Source of the DNA: Luzula sylvatica
Taxonomy: Eukaryota > Streptophyta > Magnoliopsida > Poales > Juncaceae
Length of the DNA stretch: 64,000 bases
Direction of reading: 5' to 3'
Assembly (NCBI GenBank): GCA_946800325.1
Contig: OX326957.1
Span: 62,641,070 to 62,705,069 of the forward strand
The position numbers and the translations under genes were made by a program. The notes beneath the pieces are model-generated. The model saw only the letters and a program-made list of their open reading frames with translations. It was not told the DNA's origin and did no database searches. Of the stretch, positions 11,500 through 22,413 are shown piece by piece; positions within the stretch are counted from its first letter, which is position 1; each line of letters opens with the position of its first letter.

Positions 11500-12257
11500 A
11501 ATCCGCCACTGCTCATACATGAGGCCACGTCATCAGGGGCTTTTTTCTAAAAAAAATATTTTTAAATTTATATTTTGGTCCTTTTTAGTTTAAAAAATTA
11601 CATCTCGTTCCTTTTTATTTACATTTTGGTCCTTTTTACTTTAAAAAATTACATTTTGGTCATTTTTATTTATATTTTGATCCTCTCGTATTTACATTTC
11701 GGTCCTTATTTACATTTTGGCCATTTTTATTTATATTTTGGTCCTTTTTAATTTAAGTTTATATTTTGGTCCTTTTTAATTTAAGTTTATATTTTGGTCC
11801 TTTTTTATTTACATTTCAGTCCTTTTTTACATTTTAATTTATATTTCGGTCTTTTTTATTTATATGTTGGTCCTTTTTAGTTTTAATCTACATTTTGGTC
11901 CTTTTTATTTACATTTCGGTTTTTTTTTTACATTTTAATCATTTTTTCTTATTTTACATTTGGTCTTTGTTTCCTATTTTACATACATATTAAAATTTGT
12001 GAATATGTCCTGATTATATTAATCGAATTTAGAAGCACCTGAGCAAATGCTATTTATACAAATTATATTAGAAAATAATATTCGTGATAGACTAATTTCG
12101 TGAACCTCATACATCTATTGACATCATGATATTTGCAAATATGTCGTGATTAGATTAATTTACTTCAAACGCATGTGCGTTAATTCGCACACGCGTTAAT
12201 TCTATTTAAATAATTATATAAAAAACATCCCGCGCAATTGCGCGGGGATAAAGCTAG
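11170..12257 (+). mobile_element. Helitron, non-autonomous (copy H2), with nested hAT MITE
   Basis: The 3' end on the plus strand is CCCGCGCAATTGCGCGGGG (12229-12247), then ATAAAGCTAG ending at 12257, followed by host T. The body at 11560-11960 is the complement of the GGACCAAAATGTAAA repeat (TTTACATTTTGGTCC), and GGCCACGTCATCAGGGGC at about 11522 corresponds to the 5' subterminal marker of H3. The 5' end is interrupted by the hAT element at 11215-11511 and is only approximate. Confidence 0.7.
11215..11511. mobile_element. hAT-type MITE with 8 bp target duplication
   Basis: Terminal inverted repeats CAGGGGCGGATCC (left) and CAGTGGCGGATTC (right, reverse complement), flanked by the perfect 8 bp duplication CTCATACA at 11207-11214 and 11512-11519. 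That is the size made by hAT transposases. Near the right end is an uninterrupted run of about 37 C (11462-11498). Inside is a short tRNA-like palindrome (GGTCTTGAACTCAAGACC). A fragment related to its right end (TTTCATAGGGGGGTCGG) recurs near 47300-47390. Confidence 0.85.
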
Positions 12258-12659
12258 TTGTATATGATATTACCAATTAATTAAATATTTCAAGAGTTTG
12301 CAAAATCTTTTCTTTTGACTTTAGTCATAATTTAATATTTTTTAAATTATTATGTATTATATGAGATTAGAAATTAGTTAAATATTTAAAAACTATAGAA
12401 TATACTTTCTTTTAACTATAATCATAATTCTACATGTTGCATATTATTAATATTTTAACTATATCTATAATAGTATTATTCCCTCAAAACCTCTAAATTT
12501 TATATACACCCAATTAAAATATGAAATAGAATGAATTTGAAAATATCATCCATGTGTTTGTATCCCATATTTTTACAAAATGCCTAAAACTACCGTCAAT
12601 TCTCACTTAACATGACGACATGCATAAATAAAAAAGTAACGAATCGAGGTAAATTGTAA
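12258..12659. other. AT-rich intergenic sequence
   Basis: Between Helitron H2 and the MULE-MITE. I see no gene or repeat structure. Confidence 0.4.
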
Positions 12660-12668
12660 TTTTATCTA

Positions 12669-13296
12669 GGGAAGCGCTATTTCTAGAGCTGGTATTTCTG
12701 AATCTAAACCAATTATATCAAAACCCCCAAAATACCCTTCTCTAATCAAAGAATGTATTGATAAGACTCCCATCTGTTAATTTGTTAGCTATATCGATCT
12801 TAATTAATCAGTTAAAAACAAAAAAAATTGTTAACTATATCAATATTGATTAATTGTTAAAAATAAAAACTAACATCAATGTAAATAATTAAAGATTTAT
12901 TTTCGTCCATCATGTTCTCTATATTTGAAATAATATCAATGTAAATAACACCCCTTCATAAATAATTCAAAACAATAATAATATTGAAATCAATAAAAAT
13001 ATTTATTCATACAAAATAACAACTTTCTCAAATCCAAATCTACTAAAACTAATTAAACTCGATATAAAAAATATGATCTTTGATCCGTAAATAATCTTAC
13101 TCACTTCTTTGATGTCCAATAATAAAAATATGCATTATAAAAGATAATTTATTATAATAAAACAAATAAAATAAAACTTATAATTATTTACTTCAAGTCA
13201 TACAAAAACAACCTTATGATTAGAAAAGGGTATTTTGGAAATTTTGATATAGTTGCTCTAGAGTCAGAAATATCGGCTCTAGAAATAGCGCTTCCC
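12669..13296. mobile_element. MULE-type MITE, copy 1
   Basis: Terminal inverted repeat GGGAAGCGCTATTTCTAGAGC at both ends, with similarity continuing for about 80 bp, and a perfect 9 bp target duplication TTTTATCTA at 12660-12668 and 13297-13305. Nine-base duplications point to Mutator-like transposases. The 628 bp body is AT-rich and non-coding. A second copy of the same family is at 18355-19005. Confidence 0.9.
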
Positions 13297-13667
13297 TTTT
13301 ATCTAAAGCAAATAATAAATGAGGGTATGTATGTATGTATGATATTTTTTTATTGTGAAGTATATTAGTTTTTAAGTACTACGGTAATGTAAGTATAACT
13401 TACAAAATATAATCAAACACGCTTTAATTTTTTACGATTTGATCATACTTTTTGGAATTGTAAAAATACGAGGGATATATTGTTACTTTGTGATAATATT
13501 ACCGTTATCATAATAAAATAAGAAAAACTAGACTATAACAAAATAACAAGTAAGAACTAAAAAAAACATTTAGTATTCGGATTTAGCATCGACAAAATAT
13601 TCTCAGCTACGAATAATCCCAACAAAAGACAAAAAAAACCAATTTTTCGTTCGGATTCAAAACAAGA

Positions 13668-16079
13668 TCACATCTCTTTTTCCTTGTATCTATTCGCGAA
13701 ACTCAATTTCGATCCATCGATTTTATCGAGCCGAATCAATATACTTTCTGGATCACTTTCGTCCCGAGTCCAATTCAGCGACTCTTTCTCTAGAACCCTA
13801 ATCACCTACAAATAATAAAGCAATATTTGTTAAATAAACAAATTATTGAGAAAAAATTTCAGTCAAGTCCTTACCTTTTTTCTTATTTTCATTTTTTTAG
13901 CATCTTCATTTTCCGGCTCCACAATGACTCTCAGATACTGAAAAGCTACGAAAAGAATTCAAAAGGTCAAAAATGATTTTATTTTATAATGTTTGCGAAT
14001 TTATGATTTTGCAAGGACTTACTTGGAATATTGGCTAAATTGCAGAGATGAACTCTGAGCAAATATAAAGCATCCCTTGATTCATGTACACTCAAATCAA
14101 GAGAAAACTCTTGATCCCCATCTTTTTTCCTGCAAATTATTGAAATTCAATTACAAATTTCAAAAATAATATAAGGAGAAAAGATAATAATTTGTATTAT
14201 ATAAACTCGCCTTGAATCAGCAAGAGAGTTGGCTGATTTCTCCTCAAACTCTCTAGCGAGTTGAAAATAATGCTTCCCCTAAATAATATTCCATATATTA
14301 TATAAATATAACTGCTATTTTGCAAATTTTTAATCTTTTTTATAACCAAATTACTCACTTGTTCTAGAAGGTAATCGGCATCTTTATGCTTCCCTTCAGT
14401 AAACGCTGCAATAGCCTACCAAACAAAATACAAAAAAATATATTTATATATACAAGGACTAAATTGCAAAAACAAAACAAAAAAAAAACTTACAGCTTCG
14501 TAATATTCCTTCATCGAAGCCCAGTGTTGCTTCGTCACTTCTCTACACACTTTATACTCTTCATCCTCCCCCAAATCTAAACTCCCCAAAAAAACAAAAA
14601 TTACAAAAATATCCCTACTTTTAAATTGAAAAAATTACAAAAAAACGTACCGTCGAGATCGGCTAATTGGGCTTTTAAGACCATATGAGCGGGTAAAGGG
14701 ATTTTAATATCGTCAATTAAAGGTCTCGTAACCGGTCTGGTAAAAGCATATCTGTTTCTGTTGATCCCCAGCTCGTACCTAGGCTTAAACGGTTCCTCCT
14801 CCACTCTCTCCGGTACGCCAAACAACGAATTCAATACTTCGTGCGATAGACCTGCCTTATCCTGTTCCTTCTTCCCGCTTATCCTGTTCCTGCATCAACA
14901 CAACAGGTCAGGAACTGAGAGAACTGGGAGTGACTGGAGAGTGCAGTACCGATTTGAATTGAGAGGATTGGGATTTGGTTGGTTTTGAACTGAGATTGTG
15001 GTGTTCTCTTCTTTGTTCGATTCAGAAGACTGTTTATGATATGTAATTGAATAATTAATAAATGGAATTTATTCAGTGGCATTTTTGTAAATATGTTTTA
15101 AGGTTTACTTCTGCAGTCCAATCATCGATTGCTTTTCCCTTTTCTAATGATCTTGCTGTTGAAAACTCCAATAATTCATCCATGCTCTATAAAATTAATA
15201 AAAAGTTTAATACATATAATTATATAGTTTATTAATATCATATAAATGTCTAACCTTTTTAATATCGTATCCGCAACTACCTGTAGAAATTAAGGTTTAT
15301 AAATTTAGCAATTGAAATTTTCTCGAAAAATATATTGATATTAATAGGAACAAAATTCTTTTAAAATTGTACCTAAAACTTCTTTGATGACGCCCATGCT
15401 GAGTTTGAATCCATCGCCGAGCATCGAGAATAAAAATTGTTCGATTTCTCGATTGCTCGAGAAATCATTTTTGGGTTCCGAATTGTTTGAAGATTCGAAA
15501 TTCGAATCAAGAATCGATTTTGGAACTTCGATTTTTGGGGGTTTTGATTTTTCGAGCGTCTCCACTCTCGAAGGAAATGGGCGTCGAGTGGCGTATGAAC
15601 TCCCCAATACATTCGATACGGTGCCCAAAGAGGCGGTTGGTTTCCTGGATTTCGAAATTCTGGAGTTGGTTTCTGTGGAAGTTCCGATGAATTGGGTTTG
15701 GATTTCTTCTTCAGTAGTGGTGTGGGTATTTGAAGTTTGATCACAGGATGAGACTTGAGTTCTTGTGTCTTGACTTTTACAAAGCAAATCTCCAGCTAAT
15801 ATTATATCCGCCTTAGACCTTGAATAAAGATATTAAAAAAATTCTTGTTATAATTCATATTTTAGGCTTAAAAAGAAATAAGAAATGAATCCAAAATTGA
15901 GTCGATTATACACTTAAAAAATAGAAATGAAAAAAGAACTATTTTTAAGCATACATGCTATAAGCAGCAGCAATGTCCTCGAGCGAACAAATTTCACCAA
16001 AGGCATCGAACAATACTTCAAGCGCTCGCTTCTCTTCATCGCCAAATTGACAACTCGATTGAGAGCTTGAGGAAGCCAT
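13668..16079 (-). CDS. CUE-like/DUF1771/Smr-like protein, eleven exons
   Basis: Exons on the minus strand: 15955-16079, 15373-15818, 15255-15280, 15109-15186, 14651-14861, 14494-14576, 14359-14415, 14211-14278, 14023-14129, 13875-13945, 13668-13805; total 469 residues. The N-terminus has a CUE-like segment (EEKRALEVLFDAFGE, then IAAAY), a Ser/Thr-rich middle, and GVIKEVLGSCGYDIKK as in plant Smr-domain proteins. Next comes a DUF1771-like helix pair (YKVCREVTKQHWASMKEYY, GKHKDADYLLEQGKHYFQLA). The C-terminus resembles a diverged Smr domain: FSLDLSVHESRDALYLLR and FQYLRVIVEPENEDA. The canonical DLHG is changed, so nicking activity is doubtful. Intron 8 uses a GC donor (AAG/GCGAGT at 14210). Exon 5 has two copies of its acceptor sequence 28 nt apart; only the nearer one (exon from 14861) keeps the frame. 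The start could also be the Met three codons earlier at 16088. Confidence 0.82.
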
Positions 16080-17857
16080 TTTACTCATAAGCTGATAATC
16101 AGGTAAAAGAAAAAGAAAAATCAAACAATAAATTAACAAATTACTAAGCAAAAACACCACGCATTACAATAAATCCCCACAAAAAGAACAGAACCCATTG
16201 ATTGTTCTTTCTCAAATCCGCACCAGTACCAATGGTAGCCAACAGAGAAGACGATTGGACAAAAAAACGGACTCAAATCGATCGATCGATCCCTCGAGCA
16301 CGTACCTAGTCCGATGAACCGATCGGCGAGGAAATGGGGGAGAATGGCGGGGTGTTGAAGGGAGGGAAAGAAGTGTAATCGTGCCCGCTATATCAAGGCC
16401 AGTTAGCGAAAGTAGCAACCGTTCGATCAGAAAGATCGATGTCGGAGGATGAATAATGGCCGTTGGATGAGGGAAATATGAACCAAGTGTCATGCTTTTT
16501 GTAGGAGTGGGGAGAAATACGGATGATTTATGGGTTTATTCTTCGTGACATTGTGGAAAATTATACTTTGCCTCCAGAATCACTTAATTAGCATGTGATT
16601 AACAAAAAAAAAGCTGAATTAACAATTAATTAATATTGATTAAAAATTATTAATTCATGTATATATGTTAATTATATATTAGTTAATTTTTAATTGGAAA
16701 TTTCTTGTTGATTATCATATTAATTTTTTTTTTTTGCAAGAAGATTATCATATTAATTAGAATATAAAAATGTGATGGAATTATGGGGCAGGGTATATAG
16801 TTTGGCACATTTTTCATAATAACAGAAACGTTCAGCAGAGCACGAGTTCATATCATGTTGAACAAAAATTCATATTTCAGAATACAAAAGTTAATATTCA
16901 AACATAATACAAGAAGTTTATATTTTGAAAATCAAGAATTCATATCCTAGATGTCCAACAGAGCATGAGCTCATATTCTGCTGGATATAATCGTGCCCGT
17001 TATAAGAACGCCGGTTTGTGAACGTACCGACCATTGGATTAGAAAGATTGATGTTGGAGGGTGAATATTGGTATGTATGAATAGTTATTATAGTTTTCTT
17101 TATTCAATTTATAACTGGATTTTAGCATTGTGGCATACAAATTGATGATTTTTGGCAATCTTTCAAGCCCGAGATTAACGTGACTAGGGAATCGGCATAA
17201 ATGTGTTAAAAATTGAATAAATTGAAATGTCTGAAAAAACACGAAAGCAGTGAAATTACTCACAACTTTTGCAAAAACAAATTACCAAAATATGTTAAAA
17301 AAATTAGGAATCGGCATAAATGTCGTGGAACACGAAAGCAGTGAAATGTCTGAAAGAAAATACAAATATGAAACCCTTACCTGAATGAATGAATATCTTT
17401 GGCAATAACCTTTTTTTATAGGAATTTATAATTAAGAATGGAGGATAATTTCTTTTGGATTCATGACGAAGATCTAATTCGGAAAATTGGGAGTGAGGGG
17501 TGGTAAGCTTTGCGGCGGGGTAGCGAGATAAAACCCTAGAGAATATGATTGAGAATGGAAAGATAACTTTTAGTTGTAGTTTTTGTTTGATTTACAATTT
17601 CAGTTACTATCCAAGTATGTGCCGAGAGCACGGATGAACTTCGGGCAAAAAGATTTTTTGCTCTTCCTGCCTTTTGTTGCCTACTCTGCACCGTGTACCG
17701 ATCGCACTTAAAAAATGCTGAAACATGGGGGAAAGACGGAATTCATTTCAATTTACAACAACCAAAACATCATTGAAATAATAAAAAATAAAAAAAAAAT
17801 GAAGCTCCCTAGCACAAAATTCAAGGCAAAATCATAAAAAAAAAGTTTAGTACTCGT
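16080..17857. other. Upstream region of the Smr-like gene with a diverged internal duplication
   Basis: Contains the 5' region of the minus-strand Smr-like gene. A segment at 16375-16465 (TAATCGTGCCCGCTATA through GATGAATAATGG) recurs in diverged form at 16989-17075, about three quarters identical by eye. Between them, 16560-16810 shows TACTTTGCCTCCA at the left and other words that recall the 9-10 kb MITE unit. A smaller duplication (GGAATCGGCATAAATGT and CACGAAAGCAGTGAAAT) occurs at 17185-17345. No convincing ORF. Confidence 0.5.
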
Positions 17858-17931
17858 TGGTCCCGGCGGGGCTCGAACCCGCGACCTTCGGCTCATAAGA
17901 CCAACGCTCTAACCAACTGAGCTACGGGACC
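17858..17931 (-). tRNA. tRNA-Ile (anticodon UAU)
   Basis: The minus strand folds into a full cloverleaf without intron. Acceptor stem GGTCCCG/CGGGACC, D arm GCTC...GAGC with the A-box word TAGCTCAGTTGG, anticodon stem TTGGT/GCCGA with loop CTTATGA, T arm GCGGG/CCCGC with B-box GGTTCGAGCCC, and discriminator A at 17858. The loop places TAT at 34-36, hence an Ile (AUA) decoder. The base after the anticodon is G rather than the A usual for this class, so the isoacceptor is slightly less certain than the tRNA call. CCA is not encoded. Confidence 0.9.
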
Positions 17932-18354
17932 GAGGTGTTTCGAATAATCCAGTTTATTTATATAATCATTTAATTGGAGTTCTGGGAGGGAAAATGCCAA
18001 TAACAACATACTTCTGAAAGATTTGCATTCATTTAATTAATAAATTAATCATTTTCTTTCTTATGCATCTGATAATATATATTGTTGATAATTATATCTT
18101 TTTTTCTTTAGTAGAATAAAGCGGTATTCAGTCTAAAACTTTATGATTATCATGACATGAAATTAAAAAGCCTAGATTTGCCACATTGGATCATGTTGTG
18201 GTAACTTAGGGATCAAAGTCGTTAAACCTTGATTAATTTTACTGATAAAAAACATTGATTAATGAAATTTGCAAGAAAAATGCTACGAGACTGAGAAGTC
18301 AAATTTATATAGAAAAATGTAGCAATTGTACGAGGAGCATCTAAAAGGAAAATA

Positions 18355-19005
18355 AGGAAACGCTATTTCTAGAGCTGCTATTTCTGAATCTAGAGCAATT
18401 ATATCAAAATTTCCAAAATATCTTTTTATAATCATGGAATGTATTGATAAGACTCTCATTTATTAATTTGTTAGCTATATCGATCTTAATTAATCAGTTA
18501 AAAACAAAAAAAAATGTTAACTATATCAATCTTAATTAATTGTTTAAAATAAAAACTAACATCAATGTAAATAATTAAAAATTTATCTTCGTCCGTCATG
18601 TTCTTTATATTTGAAATAATACCAATGTAAATAACACCCCTTCATTTAAACGAATGAAATAAATAATTCAAAACAATAATAATATTGAAATCAATAAAAA
18701 TATTCATTCATACAAAATAACAACTTTCTCAAATCTAAATCTACTAAAACTAATTAAACTCAATATAAAAAAAAAGGTGCAATGATCTTTGATCCGTAAA
18801 TAATCTTACTCACTTCTTTGATGTCCAATAATAAAAAATTATATTATAAAAGATAATTTAATATAATGAAATAAATAAAATAAAATTTATAATTATTTAC
18901 TTCAAGTTATACAAAAACAATCTTAGGATTAGAAAATGGTATTTTGGAGATTTTGATATAGTTGTTATAGATTCAGAAATATCGGCTCTAGAAATAGAGA
19001 TTCCC
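18355..19005. mobile_element. MULE-type MITE, copy 2
   Basis: Same family as 12669-13296: left AGGAAACGCTATTTCTAGAGC, right GCTCTAGAAATAGAGATTCCC, with collinear interior (TAATTAATCAGTTAAAAAC, GATCTTTGATCCGTAAATAATC). The 9 bp target duplication AGGAAAATA is perfect at 18346-18354 and 19006-19014. The ends have accumulated a few changes relative to copy 1. Confidence 0.9.
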
Positions 19006-19259
19006 AGGAAAATAATTTCAATTTCGTATCATATATAAAAAGAATCTTAATTTTCTCTATATTAAACAAAATAATAAAATTACTCTTGAAAGAAAACGAG
19101 TTGCAATTGAAACATTTATGATACTCAAATAATCATTCTTCTCACTTATAAACGTAACACGCAAATATTCCTTCTCATCCACGAATAATAACAAAACAAA
19201 ATGTTAGAAACAATACCAAAACAATCTCAATCAACAAAATTCAAAAAGCCCCATTTCAT

Positions 19260-20437
19260 TCATTCCCCCTTCTTCACCTTCCTCTTCATCCTACTAAAAG
19301 GCCCCACGCTCTTATCCATAATATACATGTAAATAACTTGACTCCAACTTCGATACGCCTTCAACTCGTCATAATATTCCGGTGCAATTTCCCTCACCTT
19401 GTGCAATTTATTCCCCGGGATTCTCGGAAAATCATGGTGCTCGTTATGATATCCCACGTGCCACGTCATCAAATTCAACGGCCCGTAATACGAATACGTT
19501 TCTTGATCGGGCTTAAACACGTAATGCTCCGAAATGAAGTGCCCTGCCATCGGGTGCAATCCTCCCCCAACGAAGGTCGATAGAATCAAGTAGGCGAGAG
19601 ATTTCCACCCGAACAATTGCACCATCGCGAAATCGAGAGATAATTGGAGGAATAAATTCACGAATTCCCAAAATCCAGGAGGTTTGGGTTTGAGGAATAA
19701 AGGACGAAGCGCGTAGAAGAAGAGTTGGAGAACTACCCAAATGGATTTTGTGAATGCGTTTTTGACGACGAGAGTTTCGCCTTTGGAAGGGATGTCCATG
19801 TCGATGCCGTCGACGCCTTGGAAACGGTGGTGTTCGAGGTGGTATTTTTGGAAGGTGATGGACATGGGGACTCCGATGGGGAGATTGGCGAAGATTCCGA
19901 GGAGTTTGTTGTAGGTTGGGGTGGAGAAGGCGAGGTTGTGGCTTAGCTCGTGGATTGCGAGGAAGAGGTTGTGGTTCAGGAAGGAACCGAAGAAGTAGGA
20001 CATGAGGAGGAGCCTTTGCCAGCTGGCGCTCGAGAGTCGCGTCGCTGTCCAGAGCTGGAGCGATACCACTGCTGTTATCTGTAGAAATGAATTCGATTCA
20101 ATTAGATGTTATTCGGTAAAATGTCACCGAATCCAGCGGATCAGATTGGAAAATCAGTACAGATTGTCAATTAGCCTGATCTGAATCATCCCCAAATTGA
20201 AGCAAAATAGGCAACAAAATGGTGAATAAAGAGATCAGAATGATAGAATGAAAATGCAAATGAGGATACCTTGATTAAGGCCAAGGGATCGGGACCAAAA
20301 AGTTCTTTGATATGAGGATATTGCGAGAGGATCTGGCGGCGCCTAGACGCGTGAGGCTCGTCGGTGTACGACCAGAAGAAGTCCTTCGCCATCATTACCC
20401 CCTCTTCCTTGTCATCAACGTCGGTCTTCATCCCCAT
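19260..20437 (-). CDS. DES1-like: Sphingolipid delta(4)-desaturase (DES1-like)
   Basis: Two exons: 20270-20437 and 19260-20078, for 328 residues, phase 0 intron. The family introduces the delta-4 double bond into the long-chain base of ceramide, at the ER membrane. All three histidine boxes of membrane fatty-acid desaturases are present: HELSHN, HLEHHRF and HNEHHDF, in the usual order. The N-terminus carries the family motif [16 protein letters not shown] and the downstream [14 protein letters not shown]. Hydrophobic stretches between the boxes fit a four-helix membrane topology, and the C-terminus is Lys-rich (MKRKVKKGE). Length and intron position look normal and the frame is intact, so a functional gene is likely. 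The start is the first Met; a second Met is two codons later. Confidence 0.95.
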
Positions 20438-21804
20438 TGTTGCCTTCTTTACGATTCCTCTCTCTCTCTCTCCTGTGTTCGCTTTGTTTCGTCCTCAATG
20501 GCGCGGTATGTATCGAAGAGAGGGCAAAACAGCGAGAAGTTGGCCCTTCTCTCTTCCCGTGTCCCCAATCTAAGATTTGTTTCTCAAATATTGGCGATGA
20601 AATATGCGGTGTATCCCCGTACAAAGAGGACTTTTGACTAGTTTGTTCTGGGTACCCGTACTGTCTACCTTTTGTCTCTGTGCTGTGCACCAGGTGTACG
20701 AAAGAACATTGTTATTAATGAAAACTAGATAAAATGCTACAGATCCATAGATGGTACGCTCCCAAATGCCCTTGATGTATCATGTTCTGACTAAATGTTA
20801 ACTCGTCTTTATTACGAAATAAAAAAAAATTCACATTTTTTTAATATTGAATTTAAATGTCTGTTATTGAATGGTGGTGGGTTGAGATTTCTGAATCAAT
20901 AATATTATGAAATAAAAATCTAGATAAAAAATGATTATTTTGAAAAGGTAATTAGTGTGTCCTAATTTATTGATCGTATATAATATTGCAGTAAAGATAC
21001 ACACCCCGCGTTGAGCAATCCGCACTCACCCCGAAACTTACGTGACACATCCGTGCCTTCCACGTCAGCGACTTCAACAGATCTTGATATTCAATCCGAA
21101 CCTACTAATATCTGCATCCGATAGGACTAACTGGACTCGCTAGGCTGTAAATTAGGAAACTAGCGATTGATGCTGCCTAGGTCTCCGCCTGCCACATCAG
21201 CGACTTCAACATTCGCTGATTGGATATGGTTGAATTTCTCACATTTATCAATCCGATATGGGAAGGCGAAGGAGTGGTTTTTGAAAAGAAAAAAAAAGTT
21301 TGTATCACTACTCAGTTATATATGATCATTTAATAATATGCAATGTATTTACTACTATGTTTGTTTTAACGAGTGTAGAAATTGAAAATATAACAAATTT
21401 ATGTTTATAAAAAGTATAATCATTGTTTTATTTTGTTATATTTTCTTTCACTTTTTCTTGAAAGTTTTTTCTTTCCTAGCTCATTTTTTTTATATTAATT
21501 TTCAAAAAAAAAAAATTAATTTCAATTTGATTCTAAATTTTTTTCTGTGTCAATTATATATATAATATTCTTTTTTAATGTACTTTTGGTGATTGATGAT
21601 TCAATCTGTACTAAAGTATCATTTTGCTTCGAGATATTCAGACGATCCAGATCTTGCCATTTTGGTGATTGATGATTCAATCGCCAACTTGAGTTTTAAT
21701 TTATTATTTTTAGAAAAAACAATAGTTTTCTAATATATATATTTTGTTATTAGGTGATAAATTGATTGCTTGATATAAGAATAAGAGAGCAAAAAAGAAA
21801 ATAA
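20438..21804. other. Intergenic region with small duplications
   Basis: Upstream of the desaturase. 21000-21280 is a GC-richer unclassified block in which CAGCGACTTCAACA occurs twice (about 21070 and 21195). At 21584 and 21660 the words TTTTGGTGATTGATGATTCAATC form a direct repeat. Otherwise AT-rich without gene features. Confidence 0.45.
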
Positions 21805-22101
21805 TGTTATAAAAGAGGCACAAACTTTAGAAATAATACTCAAGATATCAATGGATGAAAGATGAATGATGTTTCTTCTTTCTTTCTTTCTTTTCTCTTT
21901 CTATTGGATTCATTCTAATCTCATTACAAAGGGAGCTATTTATAAGCTACATCATCCCTACATACATAACACACAACACCCTTTATCATACATCCATACA
22001 TAACACATAACACACAACACCATCCACACAACACACAACATCAATTCATAATACATAACACACAACACAAAACACCACCACTCATAATACATTCACTTTC
22101 A
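21805..22101 (-). repeat. LTR (lower-coordinate copy, 3' LTR in element sense)
   Basis: 297 bp, TGTTATAAAAGAGGC...ACTTTCA on the plus strand. It contains a CA-rich tract (ACACAACACC words) and is followed inward by the polypurine tract complement CTCCCCCTTG at 22107-22116. Confidence 0.9.
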
Positions 22102-22413
22102 TAATACTCCCCCTTGAATGTATTTGATTGCGTACGCATAAGAAAACATGCCTCCTTAAAACCTTACTAGGTAAAACCCAATAGGACAAAAATCCTAGTG
22201 AAGGAAAAAGAATGCAGTATTATTATCTTATATACGCATCATAATCTGTCTCATTAAAAATCTTGTCAGGAAAATCCGTTGGGACAAAACCATGATCAAG
22301 GTCAAACAACATGCATTGCGTATTATTTCTCCCCCTCATTGATACAAATACTTCAAATCATGTAAAGTTCAATCTTTTGCACTAGCTGTTCAAAACGTTA
22401 TTGCTAGTTATAC

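Noticed and set aside
15341..15787. Antisense frames over exon 2 of the Smr-like gene (plus strand, up to 118 codons)
   Set aside because: The minus strand has consistent splice phases and family motifs; the opposite frames are shadows.
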